Below, in pieces: positions 51,085-60,868 of a DNA stretch of 64,000 nt. Both the position numbers and the translations under genes were made by a program. The notes below the pieces were generated by a model. The model did no database searches, had not been told where the DNA came from, and saw only the letters and a program-made list of their open reading frames with translations. The DNA lies in NCBI GenBank assembly GCA_910586925.1, contig CAJUKG010000004.1, forward strand, positions 62,001 through 126,000. Direction: 5' to 3'. The stretch's first letter is position 1. Each line of letters starts with the position of its first letter. Source of the DNA: an uncultured Christensenellaceae bacterium (GTDB lineage Bacteria; Bacillota; Clostridia; Christensenellales; Pumilibacteraceae).

Positions 51085-54000
51085 CTACGCCGCGGCGGTT
51101 GCGGAACACTCCGCCAAATATTTCATAAGCGACTTTACGCTGTCGAAAACCACTATCGGCGTCTTGACGGCATTCAGCACCCCGCCGAACTTTTCAAACC
51201 CGCCGCATATGTCGGCGACGTCCGAAAACTCGATTTTCGCGCCCTCGCGGAGAAGCGTGACAGTCGTCGCATTGATCGCCGCGGCGAGGTTTTTCGCAAG
51301 CCCGACAAGGGTGAGGTTTTTCACTTCTTCGGGAACGCTCTCGTACGCGTCTTTCAGTCTGTACAGCAATTCGTCGCGCTCCCGCGCCGTTTTCAGTCCC
51401 GAAATGCGCTTGTACAGTTCCACGCGCATTTCGCTGTCGCAATAGTCTTTGGGAATGACGGCGGTAAAATCCACTTTCATGACCGGGTCTTTATGCGCGC
51501 GGACAGCCTGACCTTTTATCTCCGCGACCGCTTCTTGCAACAGCTTGCAGTACATATTGTACCCGACGCTGACCATGTGCCCGTGCTGTTCCGCGCCGAA
51601 CACGTTACCGACGCCGCGTATGCGCATATCCTGTTCGGCGATCTTGACGCCGCTTCCGAGTTCGGTATACCGCGACACCGCTTCGAGCCGCTCGAGTGCC
51701 GTGCCCGTGAGCGCGCTCTCGCTGCCGTAAGTGAAATACACCTGCGCGACACGGTCGGACCTGCCCACCCGTCCCTTTAGCTGATACATTTGACTCAATC
51801 CCATATTTTCCGCGCCGAACACTATCATGGTATTGGCATTTGGTATATCAATGCCGTTTTCGATGATCGTCGTCGCGACGAGGACGTCGGCTTTATGCTC
51901 GGCGAAGTTCTCGACTGCGGCATTTAGCTTGGATTTTTCCATTTGCCCGTGCGCATATATGAATTTAATATCGGGCATGAGCGATTGAAGCCGTCCCGTA
52001 TATTCGGCGATGCCGCCCGTGCGCGACCCGCCCGTCACATAATTATATACGATAAAAACCTGACCGCCGCGCGCCACTTCGCGGGTGACCGCGTCCACCG
52101 CGAGCGCGTCCGAGTATTCGGTGACGTATACCTGCGCGGGAAGCCGTCCCGTCGGCGGAGTTTCGAGCATGGACACGTCGCGTATGCCCGACATAGCCAT
52201 ATGCAGAGTGCGCGGAATGGGTGTCGCGGACAAAGTGAGCACATTGATGTCCGTCTTTAAGTTCTTGATTTTCTCTTTATCCGAAACGCCGAACTTCTGT
52301 TCTTCGTCGAGAATGAGCAGCTCGAGATTTTTGAACTTGACCGAGTTCCCGAGCAGTTTGTGCGTGCCGCACACAATGTCCACCGTGCCGTCGGCAAGAC
52401 CTTTAAGCGTTTGCGCGGTGTTAGGCTCCGCTCGCGAGAGGGCGGCGGCGTTCACTCCGAATCCGTCCATGCGGCGTTTTGTGGTGTTGTAATGTTGGTG
52501 GCACAGCACCGTAGTCGGCGACATGAACGCGACCTGACCGCCCTGCGAAATAACTTTGAACGCGACGCGAAGCGCGACTTCGGTCTTACCGAACCCGACG
52601 TCGCCGCATATCAGTCTGTCCATTATCTTTCCGCCCGACAAATCGTTCATGCACGCGTCGATCGCGGCGAGCTGATCGGGCGTTTCGCTGTACGGAAACT
52701 GCGCCGCGAACTCGTCCTCGAGTTCGGCGTCCGTCGCGTAAGCCTTGCCCTTTACCGTTTCGCGCTTTGCGTAAAGCTCGAGCAGATCGAACGCCATGGC
52801 TTTGAGCCGCGACTTGACTTTCGCTTTCACGCGCTCGAATTCGCCGCCGCCGAGCTTGCTGAGCTTGGGCGGAGTATCGCTGAAATCGTACTTCGAGAGC
52901 CGCGCCATATTCTCGACGGGCACGAACAATTCGTCGCCGCCCGCATACTTGACGGTGATATAATCGCGCTCGTATCCGCCGAAGTCCACCGCTCCGACCG
53001 CTTCGCAAATGCCTATGCCGTGCGTTTCGTGCACCACGTAGTCGCCGGGCTTGGGAAGCTCCTGCATGCCCGTGCGGCGCACGCTCTCGAACGGATCGCG
53101 TTTTTTGCCGACGTTGCGCATACCCACAACGACGAGATCGCCGTCGAAGAACGCTCCGCCGTCCGCCGTCGGACTGATATACTCGACGTCGAAACAGCCA
53201 AGCTCGTCGAGCGACGGCTTGATGTCCGCGCCTATGCACACCGTTATGCCGCGCGAACGCCAATTACTTATATCTGTCTTAAGCTCGGCGAAATTCCTGC
53301 CGTACAGCGGCAGATCCAAACTCTTGAACTTGAACAGTTTTTCGGGCGGGAAAAATCTGTTGTTGCTGTCTATCGAATGAAAGCACAGCACGCAACGTTC
53401 GGCGGGCGGCACGGCGACGAGATTGTCTGCGGCGCAGAACGGTGCTTCGCCCGCCTCGATAAGCCGCTTCGCCCGCGACGCGTGTTCGCGGTAGGCAAAC
53501 ACGCACCCGTCGTAAACCGATTTAGCGTCGGCGACGATAACAGACATACCGCAAAACTCGGAAAGCGTTGTATGCGGGAAAAGGGACAGCACCGTCTGCT
53601 CGCCGTCGGTATCGCCCGTACGCAACCGCTCCGCGAGTCTGTGCTCGACGGGCACGCCCGCAGACACACGCTTCTCGCCCGCCGCAAACAGTTTCGCTAT
53701 CGCGTCGGAGCGTTCCGAAAAAATAGTTTCGGTCACGGGATAAGCGGTGAACGCGTCGAGCTTTTCCCCCGCGCTCTGCGAGCTTATATCGAGAGCGCGG
53801 ATACTCTCGCAGTCGTACCCGAAAAATTCCATGCGCGCCGCCTCGCCGCACGGTGCGCAAATATCCAATATGTCGCCGCGCACAGAGAAACTGCCCGGCT
53901 CGTCCACATGCCCGCTGCGCCTGTACCCCGCCGCGGAAAGCCGCGACAGTATTTCGTCCGTTCGGTACTTGCCGCCTACCGAAAACGACACCGCCGCCGC

Positions 54001-54378
54001 GGCAACGTCCTCGCGGCGCGGCAGTATCTGCATGTACGCTTCGGCGGTCGTCACGACGACCCGAGCTTCCCCCGTCGCGATATTGTAGAGCGCGCGCGAT
54101 CGCTGTCCCGACCGCTCCGTCCCCGAAATCAACAGTACGTTGTTTTTGGGCAACAACAGCTCGACGCAAGAAAAGTGCATGGAAAGCTCGGTGTACGCTT
54201 TGCGTGCGGACAGCACGTCCGCGCACACGAACAGAAATTTGTCGAATGCGCAACAAAACAATAAGGCGTCCGACGCGGTCAACCCGAATACGGACGTCTT
54301 TTTACCGTCTTTAACGGCGGAAACGGCTTCGCCTATACTGCCGCCGAGGGCGGACATTACGCTGTTTATATCTCTCAT
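51085..54378 (-). CDS. mfd: Transcription-repair coupling factor
   Basis: 1097-aa Mfd. UvrB-like N-terminal domains are followed by the RNA-polymerase-interacting domain (PKPGDYVVHETHGIGI...), the helicase core with Walker A GDVGFGKTE and the DEEQ box LILDEEQKFG, motif VI and a TRCF C-terminal domain. It releases stalled RNA polymerase at lesions and recruits UvrA. The length is normal. The Shine-Dalgarno is weak or absent. It follows pth, the common Firmicute order pth-mfd. Confidence 0.97.
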   Translation of the reverse strand: MRDINSVMSALGGSIGEAVSAVKDGKKTSVFGLTASDALLFCCAFDKFLFVCADVLSARKAYTELSMHFSCVELLLPKNNVLLISGTERSGQRSRALYNIATGEARVVVTTAEAYMQILPRREDVAAAAVSFSVGGKYRTDEILSRLSAAGYRRSGHVDEPGSFSVRGDILDICAPCGEAARMEFFGYDCESIRALDISSQSAGEKLDAFTAYPVTETIFSERSDAIAKLFAAGEKRVSAGVPVEHRLAERLRTGDTDGEQTVLSLFPHTTLSEFCGMSVIVADAKSVYDGCVFAYREHASRAKRLIEAGEAPFCAADNLVAVPPAERCVLCFHSIDSNNRFFPPEKLFKFKSLDLPLYGRNFAELKTDISNWRSRGITVCIGADIKPSLDELGCFDVEYISPTADGGAFFDGDLVVVGMRNVGKKRDPFESVRRTGMQELPKPGDYVVHETHGIGICEAVGAVDFGGYERDYITVKYAGGDELFVPVENMARLSKYDFSDTPPKLSKLGGGEFERVKAKVKSRLKAMAFDLLELYAKRETVKGKAYATDAELEDEFAAQFPYSETPDQLAAIDACMNDLSGGKIMDRLICGDVGFGKTEVALRVAFKVISQGGQVAFMSPTTVLCHQHYNTTKRRMDGFGVNAAALSRAEPNTAQTLKGLADGTVDIVCGTHKLLGNSVKFKNLELLILDEEQKFGVSDKEKIKNLKTDINVLTLSATPIPRTLHMAMSGIRDVSMLETPPTGRLPAQVYVTEYSDALAVDAVTREVARGGQVFIVYNYVTGGSRTGGIAEYTGRLQSLMPDIKFIYAHGQMEKSKLNAAVENFAEHKADVLVATTIIENGIDIPNANTMIVFGAENMGLSQMYQLKGRVGRSDRVAQVYFTYGSESALTGTALERLEAVSRYTELGSGVKIAEQDMRIRGVGNVFGAEQHGHMVSVGYNMYCKLLQEAVAEIKGQAVRAHKDPVMKVDFTAVIPKDYCDSEMRVELYKRISGLKTARERDELLYRLKDAYESVPEEVKNLTLVGLAKNLAAAINATTVTLLREGAKIEFSDVADICGGFEKFGGVLNAVKTPIVVFDSVKSLMKYLAECSATAAA

Positions 54379-54404
54379 CGCGCTTTGTCTATACTATACA
54401 AAAA

Positions 54405-54977
54405 CTATTTCGAATTTACGGTGCGGGTCAGATCTCCCCACTTTTCGCCTCGCAACCATTCTTCTACGAAATCGCACGCGAGCGCGCACGCATCCGCCAT
54501 AAGCCCGCGCTCCGACTGCGGAAAATGCGACAGCACGTATTCGGCAAGCCCCATGTACGGCGGGCGAAAGCCCGTACCTACCCGCACCCGCGGAAAACTA
54601 CTGCTTCCGAGCTTACAGACTATGTCGCGCATGCCGTTATGTGTGCCCGCCGACCCGTCCGTCCTCGCCCGCACCGTGCCTTTCGCTATGTCTATATCGT
54701 CGTACACTACGAGTATGTTTTCGGTAGATATCTTAAAATACCGCGCGAGTTCGGAAACGGCGTCGCCAGACAGATTCATATATGTTTGCGGCTTGCATAT
54801 CAGCACTTTGTCGCGAGCGACGATTGCGTCGGTGAGCAGCGAATTACTGCGCCTGTCGGGAAGAAAGGCGACAGCCGAAAGCCGCGACGCGAGCAGGTCC
54901 GCGGCATTGAATCCGACGTTGTGATAAGTGTCGCGGTACTCGACTCCGGGATTGCCCAAGCCGACGATCAGCTTCAT
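54405..54977 (-). CDS. pth: Peptidyl-tRNA hydrolase
   Basis: Releases peptides from prematurely dropped peptidyl-tRNA. 190 aa with the family motifs MKLIVGLGNPGVEYRDTYHN, the catalytic His in THNVG-equivalent position (YHNVGF), KPQTYMNLSG, VYDDIDIAKG and GSAGTHNGMRDI. It begins 1 base after the DUF1858 stop and has no clear Shine-Dalgarno, so it is probably translated by coupling. Confidence 0.97.
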   Translation of the reverse strand: MKLIVGLGNPGVEYRDTYHNVGFNAADLLASRLSAVAFLPDRRSNSLLTDAIVARDKVLICKPQTYMNLSGDAVSELARYFKISTENILVVYDDIDIAKGTVRARTDGSAGTHNGMRDIVCKLGSSSFPRVRVGTGFRPPYMGLAEYVLSHFPQSERGLMADACALACDFVEEWLRGEKWGDLTRTVNSK

Positions 54978-54978
54978 A

Positions 54979-55185
54979 TTATTCTATGACGGCGTTCAGT
55001 TTCGCAACAAGTTCGTTGACGTCGTTGCCGTGCGCCATTGCCGCTTCTTCCACCGTTTCGCCGCGCGAAATGGGGCAGCCCAAGCAGTGCATGCCCATAT
55101 CGAAAAACACTTGCGCGACTTTTTCGTTCTCGGGCGCAATGCACAGTACGTCGTAAATAGTCATATCGGGTGTAACTTTAGCCAT
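54979..55185 (-). CDS. DUF1858 hydrid-cluster-protein-associated domain protein
   Basis: 68-aa protein consisting of one DUF1858 domain: MAKVTPDMTIYDVL at the start, and the conserved MGMHCLGCPISRGETVEEAA with its CxxC-like CLGC. The family is often linked to redox or iron-sulfur proteins in anaerobes; its function is unknown. ATG at complement 55183-55185 is preferred; a start 20 codons earlier would add a basic extension. Its Shine-Dalgarno lies in a hairpin (55194-55215). First gene of the pth-mfd operon. Confidence 0.85.
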   Translation of the reverse strand: MAKVTPDMTIYDVLCIAPENEKVAQVFFDMGMHCLGCPISRGETVEEAAMAHGNDVNELVAKLNAVIE

Positions 55186-55193
55186 GATATTCG

Positions 55194-55287
55194 ATCTCCT
55201 TTTCAATAAGGAGATGATGCTTAAGTGACGCAAGAACTTATTCATCAGCTCCGTAAGTAGTATATCACCGAAAAACGGTTTTGTCAA
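55194..55287 (-). promoter_or_regulatory. Promoter and Shine-Dalgarno-sequestering leader of DUF1858-pth-mfd
   Basis: TTGACA (complement 55282-55287), 17 bases, TATACT (complement 55259-55264). In the leader, ATCTCCTT (complement 55208-55215) pairs perfectly with AAGGAGAT (complement 55194-55201), the ribosome binding site, across a 6-base loop. A possible leader start with GGAG lies at complement 55245. Confidence 0.65.
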
Positions 55288-55443
55288 ACAAATAACTTTG
55301 TTTTCACGCGCCTAAATCCGCGACGGTGCGGGCGCGACGACGAGATCCGCATCGAAAAACGGACGCCGTATAAGGGTGTGTTCCATAGGGAATTTACAAA
55401 AAACTAAATTTTTATCGGAATACACCTTAAATGGCGAGTCAAG

Positions 55444-55475
55444 AAAAATGGGACTTCAATCGAAGTCCCATTTTT
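55444..55475 (-). terminator. Terminator after the type III RM genes
   Basis: AAAAATGGGACTTC-nnnn-GAAGTCCCATTTTT: a long perfect stem, overlapping the stop codon of the third gene; T-runs on both strands. Confidence 0.85.
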
Positions 55476-56302
55476 TATTTATTAAGCGCACCAACTATGT
55501 AAGGTAAAACCGCAATACCTATTTCAATTGATTTATCACACAAATACTTTAACACATTTTTGGCTTTGTCCCAAAGCGAAGGCTTTTTCTTGCTTTGGCG
55601 TTCATTCTCAAATTCCGTTAATAGTTTTGTCAACTCAACCATATCTTCAGCAGATAAGCCTTTATTTTGAACATCACTTAATACTTGACTAAACGTGATT
55701 TCTATTGATTGACTTTGGCTTTGAATTTGACTTTGATTTTGGCTGATATTAAATTGTATTCCATCACCTTTTGTTGCCGCAATCTTAGTATCAGCGGCAA
55801 TCTTTTTAAGACAAGCAATAGCCCTATCTATCTCATTATAATAACTAGAAATACAAACATTATCAGGCATAAAACCCAATGACACATTAAATGACTGAAC
55901 TGTTTCTTTTGATAATTCGTCATTAAATGCCGTAATCACTTCTCTAATTAAATGTTCAATCCTATATGACTCTTCTTGCGTTGCGACAGAATTAGAATCC
56001 TTTAATTTCAATGCTTGTAATTGTTCAATATAACTTTCAATCAATTTTATTTTATCATAATAAACGCCGTACATAGTTTTCTCCTTTTGTTCAAAGTAAT
56101 ATTTTCCACTTGGTAAGAGCATAGCCGAAGCACCTATTAAAGAGGAACAATTCCGAACTAAACCTTTATTAGTTAGTGATTTTATAGATTCAATCGTATC
56201 TTCAAGTGATACACCATCAAAACGGACAGCAACGCTTCTGTTTGAATTTTGATTTTGCGATATAATATATTGCAAGATTCTTTCTTCTAATGAGTTTAGC
56301 AT
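55475..56302 (-). CDS. Unknown third gene of the type III RM operon
   Basis: 275 aa. A winged-helix-like N-terminus (LEERILQYIIS... LEDTIESIKSLTNKGLV) is followed by a helical middle. Near residue 190 comes a striking Gln/Ser-rich stretch of alternating residues, and the C-terminus is hydrophobic (IEIGIAVLPYIVGAL). It starts 2 bases after the res stop, so it is cotranscribed. The overall build (N-terminal sensor, Q/S hinge, hydrophobic tail) recalls membrane-acting defence effectors, but no family was recognised. Confidence 0.7.
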   Translation of the reverse strand: MLNSLEERILQYIISQNQNSNRSVAVRFDGVSLEDTIESIKSLTNKGLVRNCSSLIGASAMLLPSGKYYFEQKEKTMYGVYYDKIKLIESYIEQLQALKLKDSNSVATQEESYRIEHLIREVITAFNDELSKETVQSFNVSLGFMPDNVCISSYYNEIDRAIACLKKIAADTKIAATKGDGIQFNISQNQSQIQSQSQSIEITFSQVLSDVQNKGLSAEDMVELTKLLTEFENERQSKKKPSLWDKAKNVLKYLCDKSIEIGIAVLPYIVGALNK

Positions 56303-56304
56303 AA

Positions 56305-58974
56305 TTATTCTTTTACCTCAAACCTTTGTGCCAAGAGATTAAAACTTGAAGAAGTTTGTACTTGCTCGGAAGGAATATATAAGTACTTCCAAGTCTTTAA
56401 GTCGTGTGCTTCGCAGTATAAAGTAGCAAGTTTACAATATTTTACTGCACGCGCCTTTTTTGCTTGATTTTGTTCGGAATCATATCTGTCTTCGCCTTTT
56501 ATTTCAACGAGATACATCGTGTCAGCTGTTTCCACAACAAAGTCAGGCTCATAGCGTTGTCCATCTCCATAAAACAAATTAAACTGTTTAGATGCGGGGC
56601 GCAACCACTTTTGTACTTCGGCACAACTTTCGCAAACGATTGCAAATCTTCTTTCCTTATTGGAATCGAATTTATATTCCGGATGGAGTGCTTTTGTGAA
56701 ACCAGTAAATACGTGCTTCGGCACTTCTTCGTCTTTCATAACAGTATAAAGCGACACTGATTTCTCGCCCGATTTCCTAATAATATTAGGTGAATAGATA
56801 GTGTAACTTACACCCGTAATTTGCTCTATTATATCCGGCTCGGTGCTTACAAAGTGTTTCTTCATTTGCGCATAAAGTTTATTTGCTATGTCCTTTTTAT
56901 AACACATAACAATATTCTTTATCTCGTCGCTCGTAAACTTTTTGCCGAAATAATCCATAAGAGAAGTCAAGAGGTCATATAGCAAATCGCTATGCGCGTC
57001 GTAATCGATTTCCGGTTTATCGCGCAACTCATTGACCAAAACTTTTAATGGATTACTTGCTTTGAAATCAAGCATAGAGCCGCTTACAACATTTGTTTCG
57101 TTACTCTTTACAAGATTACGGTATTCTATCTCATTAAGAATAGGTACATAACTATCAAAATCGGCAAAATCAAGCGTAAACGGCTCAAAATTATAATTTG
57201 TTTTCAAGTCTTGCGTTACTTTGATTTGCGGTATAGGCATAGTGCCTGTTTCTATTATTTTGCGTTGCTTATTCAGTTCTTCGCCCGTAAAACGCCGCAC
57301 AATATCCGTAAAATCTTTTCGCCGCGATACAAGTTCGCCCAAGTCAACAGCTTCCGTCGCTTGCTGAACAATGGCTTCCGTTTTAATGCTCGATAAACCT
57401 TCCTTCCCAACGATACGATAATTCTCAATAAGCGCATCGGTTGCAACTTTAACCACATCGGCAATCGCTTGCACTTCCTGCGAGTCAAAGCCTTCGGCTT
57501 GTAGAGTTGCACCCAAGTCAAACACGCTTTGCTGTATCCTTGTTTTGTAGTTTGGCTCAACACTTACCGATTCCGTTGCTTCGGTATCTTCCGCATAAAT
57601 AATATTGCCGCGTTTTAACAAGCTATCGGGCTTGTTTGCTTCATCTATGATTTGTTGGAATTTGTCGTGCGCAGTAATTACAAGCATATCCGCATCTTGG
57701 TTATCCGTTCGTTTCCCGTAAGGTAAGCGGAGTCCACGTCCAATTGTTTGCTCGCGTAAAGTTTGGCTTGCGGCAGTACGGAGTGGCACGATAGTATAGA
57801 GGTTGTTTACATCCCAACCTTCTTTAAGTATATTAACGTGAATTACTATCTCGACAGGATTATGGTAATCTTCTACCGCTAAGAGCTTTTGTATGTTTTC
57901 TTCGCGCTCCGAACCTTTTTGATTGCTGTGTACAATAATGGTCTTATCTTTATATTTGCCGCTAAAAAAGTCGCTCGAAGTAATATATTGCAATGTTTTT
58001 TCGGCGTGTTCGGTATTTTGACATACAACCAAAACAAACGGTTTAACGGGACGATTGCCACTGTTTGCCGCATAAAACTGTAATGCTACTTTTACACGCT
58101 CGTGATGCTTTACGCCATCGGTAAGCATCATTTTGTCTAAATCGTCTTTATCAAAATTATATACATCAATATCGCGGCGCGTCATTGCAAATGGTATTTT
58201 AGTATAGCCATCACGAATAGCCGATGACAACGGATACTCATATACAACGTTTTTGAATTTAACCGTTTTCGTGCTTGTTTCTACCTGCGGCGTTGCCGTA
58301 AGTTCCAAGCCGAGAACGGGTTTTAATTCATTAATTGCTGCCATACCTTTATCGGCACGATAATGGTGTGATTCATCCATTATAACAACGAGGTCGTTGC
58401 GCGATGCTAAAAAATCAAAATAGCTTGCACCCAAGTATTCGGAAAGATTGCGTATTTTCCCAAGTTCGCGATTGAATTTCGAAATGTTAAACACATTTAT
58501 AGTAACATCCGAAAAACCGCCCATAAGACCTTTTTCCGCATAGTTTTCACCTGTGATAAGGTTGGGCTGTAATTGTGCAAAACACCCTATGCCGCGAAAG
58601 ACATACTTTTCACTTGACGGATCCCCCAAATCTTTTTTGAGTTTTTCGTATATTGTAAGGTTAGGCGCGACCACAAAGAAGTTCTTAATTCCTTTTTGCG
58701 TGTAAAGGTAGGTTATGAACGCGCCCATAAGCCGCGTTTTTCCCACACCCGTAGCAAGCGCAAAAGTAAGGCTCATAAAGTCGCGCTCGAAATTTGTACA
58801 AGTTGGAAATAAGTCGTGAACTATCTCGATAGCACGTTCTAAGTCTTGTTCTTTGTATAAATCAAGCTCGTCCAAAATATCGTCAAGAATTTTTAGACTA
58901 CGCTTTTGCGGCGGGCGTAAACTCATACAGCCGCTTATGTAATTGACGTCGTATTCGGGGTATAGAGTTCTCAT
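56305..58974 (-). CDS. Type III restriction endonuclease, Res subunit
   Basis: 889-aa helicase-nuclease. Helicase motif I is ATGVGKT (about residues 74-80), motif II DESH in VVIMDESHHYR, and motif VI QTIGRGLRLP. A C-terminal PD-(D/E)xK nuclease motif reads EPDFVVETADTMYLVEIKG (about residues 815-835). With Mod it cleaves DNA with two inversely oriented unmethylated sites. It overlaps the mod stop by one base (TAATG). Length is within the family range, and no disruption is seen. Confidence 0.93.
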   Translation of the reverse strand: MRTLYPEYDVNYISGCMSLRPPQKRSLKILDDILDELDLYKEQDLERAIEIVHDLFPTCTNFERDFMSLTFALATGVGKTRLMGAFITYLYTQKGIKNFFVVAPNLTIYEKLKKDLGDPSSEKYVFRGIGCFAQLQPNLITGENYAEKGLMGGFSDVTINVFNISKFNRELGKIRNLSEYLGASYFDFLASRNDLVVIMDESHHYRADKGMAAINELKPVLGLELTATPQVETSTKTVKFKNVVYEYPLSSAIRDGYTKIPFAMTRRDIDVYNFDKDDLDKMMLTDGVKHHERVKVALQFYAANSGNRPVKPFVLVVCQNTEHAEKTLQYITSSDFFSGKYKDKTIIVHSNQKGSEREENIQKLLAVEDYHNPVEIVIHVNILKEGWDVNNLYTIVPLRTAASQTLREQTIGRGLRLPYGKRTDNQDADMLVITAHDKFQQIIDEANKPDSLLKRGNIIYAEDTEATESVSVEPNYKTRIQQSVFDLGATLQAEGFDSQEVQAIADVVKVATDALIENYRIVGKEGLSSIKTEAIVQQATEAVDLGELVSRRKDFTDIVRRFTGEELNKQRKIIETGTMPIPQIKVTQDLKTNYNFEPFTLDFADFDSYVPILNEIEYRNLVKSNETNVVSGSMLDFKASNPLKVLVNELRDKPEIDYDAHSDLLYDLLTSLMDYFGKKFTSDEIKNIVMCYKKDIANKLYAQMKKHFVSTEPDIIEQITGVSYTIYSPNIIRKSGEKSVSLYTVMKDEEVPKHVFTGFTKALHPEYKFDSNKERRFAIVCESCAEVQKWLRPASKQFNLFYGDGQRYEPDFVVETADTMYLVEIKGEDRYDSEQNQAKKARAVKYCKLATLYCEAHDLKTWKYLYIPSEQVQTSSSFNLLAQRFEVKE

Positions 58975-60542
58975 TATTCATCGTCCTCCGATACATTAGG
59001 AACATCAATTATATTCAAATTATAATTGTCTTTGCCAAACTCACAACGGTCGAGTAATACTTGGGGTATTTTTTTAACCTTTATGTTTTTGAATACCTTG
59101 TCAGCGCCGCTATCGTAACTACGGCAAGCAATTATAAGATATTCACCGTCCTGCATTTCGCTTTCGATAGACGACAAATATTCTACCGTTATGTGTGCTG
59201 TGGTAGTGAATAGGTAAGCGTTTTCATTTTTGGCTTGCTTCCAATAGTAGTTATCATCAGGCGCATAGGTAAAACCTTCGTGTAATGCCATAGCCGCCGC
59301 GAGCATATCCGCATTATACTCTTTGTTAATGATAGGGTTGCCGAATTTATCTTCGACCACAAGTGAAGGCGCAAGCTCGTAAAAGTTATAGCCGCCACCA
59401 CCTTGCCAATTAGCGGACTTGGTTATGCCGCCTTTATCTTCTCCCGATATTACTTTATCCAAACGAACTTTACAATGTGTATAAGCGTGGTCGCCCATTT
59501 CTATACCGATATATCTGCGTCCCATCTTATGCGCAACAGCAGCAGTAGTACCTGAACCTAAGAAACTGTCAAGCACAAGGTCGCCTGCATTACTTCCTAA
59601 TGTTAAAATTTGTTGAATTAGCCTTTCAGGTTTAGGAGTCGCAAAAACATTTTTCGAATCGACATTCTTAACTTCTTTTTTTGCCTCTTGGTTATCACCA
59701 ACTTCATCGCGCAACCATAATGTTGTCGGGACAAAACCATCTTGAACTTCAGTTAAAAATCTTTTATAGCGCGGCACATTATCTCCGTGTTCGCCAAACC
59801 ATATCCGATTTTCTTGTATCAAGACTTCAAATTTTTCTTTTGAAAAACGCCAACTTGTACCGGCGGGCGGCAATATTTTTCTTCCACTTGGAGTAGTGAT
59901 TTCGTAAATATCTTTTTCATTAGGTGTTTTTGCGTGGCAAGGTCCCGATGCCCAAACACCTCTTGGATCGTTGTCGGGATTAGAATATCCTTTTGTGCTA
60001 TCTTCGGGGCGCGGCAATAAATTGGGTTTCCAATTTATTTTATCTTTCGCATAAACTAAAACATAATCGTGAGTATCCGAGAACCAACGTGCATCATTGC
60101 TTCGCGTTCCTTTCTTTTGCCAAATTACCGAACAAACAAAATTACTCCTTCCAAAAATTTCATCACATACAACTTTTAAGTAATCACGTTCGTCGTCGTC
60201 AATACTAATCCACATTGAACCGTTGTTGTTTAAAAGGTTGTATAATGCCTTAATTCTTGCACGCATTAAGTTCAGCCAAATACTATGTTCCAAGTTGTCA
60301 TCGTAATGGGAAAATGCTGAACCTGTATTATACGGCGGATCTATGTATATGCACTTGACTTGTCCCGCGTACTTGCTTTCCAACGCTTTAAGCGCAAGCA
60401 AATTGTCACCGTGAATAATCATATTCTCGGTGTTTTCATCTTGTGCCGTATTGCTTAATGTAGGATTTTTTATCAATATTCTCGGCTCGATTTTCAGTTC
60501 ACTTTCTTTCCCAACCCAAGTGAGTTCCAACTTATTCGCCAT
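58974..60542 (-). CDS. Type III DNA adenine methyltransferase, Mod subunit
   Basis: 522-aa N6-adenine methyltransferase of the beta group. The catalytic motif IV DPPY (about residues 68-71) comes before the AdoMet motif I FLGSGTT (about 335). The long region between contains the target-recognition part. It sets sequence specificity for both modification and restriction by Res. GGAG precedes the ATG. No simple-sequence repeat is seen in the reading frame, so phase variation is not indicated. Confidence 0.93.
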   Translation of the reverse strand: MANKLELTWVGKESELKIEPRILIKNPTLSNTAQDENTENMIIHGDNLLALKALESKYAGQVKCIYIDPPYNTGSAFSHYDDNLEHSIWLNLMRARIKALYNLLNNNGSMWISIDDDERDYLKVVCDEIFGRSNFVCSVIWQKKGTRSNDARWFSDTHDYVLVYAKDKINWKPNLLPRPEDSTKGYSNPDNDPRGVWASGPCHAKTPNEKDIYEITTPSGRKILPPAGTSWRFSKEKFEVLIQENRIWFGEHGDNVPRYKRFLTEVQDGFVPTTLWLRDEVGDNQEAKKEVKNVDSKNVFATPKPERLIQQILTLGSNAGDLVLDSFLGSGTTAAVAHKMGRRYIGIEMGDHAYTHCKVRLDKVISGEDKGGITKSANWQGGGGYNFYELAPSLVVEDKFGNPIINKEYNADMLAAAMALHEGFTYAPDDNYYWKQAKNENAYLFTTTAHITVEYLSSIESEMQDGEYLIIACRSYDSGADKVFKNIKVKKIPQVLLDRCEFGKDNYNLNIIDVPNVSEDDE

Positions 60543-60603
60543 ACTTTACTCCTGTGCGAAACTTATACTTTTTAATTATAACATAAAATGTCGAAAATCG
60601 CAA

Positions 60604-60845
60604 GGGAAACAATTTTGGCTATCACTTATTTTTTACAAGCAGGTAAAGAAAATAGCCAAAAACAAGTTTTAGTATATTTTGAACGAACAGCAATCGGGAA
60701 ACCCGATTCTGTTTTTTATTTTCGTCCACAAAGGAAAATCGGGTATCCCGATTGTTCACGATGTCAGTTTTCAAAATCTACGGATTTTGGGAAAACTCTT
60801 TACCTGCTTGTAATTTCGGCTTGATTCCCAAAATAATTCCGTGCT
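60604..60845. repeat. Complex nested palindrome upstream of mod
   Basis: TTACAAGCAGGTAAAG (60633-60648) is perfectly inverted at 60798-60813. Inside lie TTTTGGCTAT/ATAGCCAAAA, ATCGGG-aaa-CCCGAT followed by a T-rich tract, AATCGGG-tat-CCCGATT and CAAAATC-tacg-GATTTTG. Outer arms GGAAACAATTTTGG and CCAAAATAATTCC also match. The region is non-coding. It may be an origin, end-processing site or structured RNA. Confidence 0.7.
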
Positions 60846-60868
60846 TCTTGGTTGCAAAACCGAGGATA

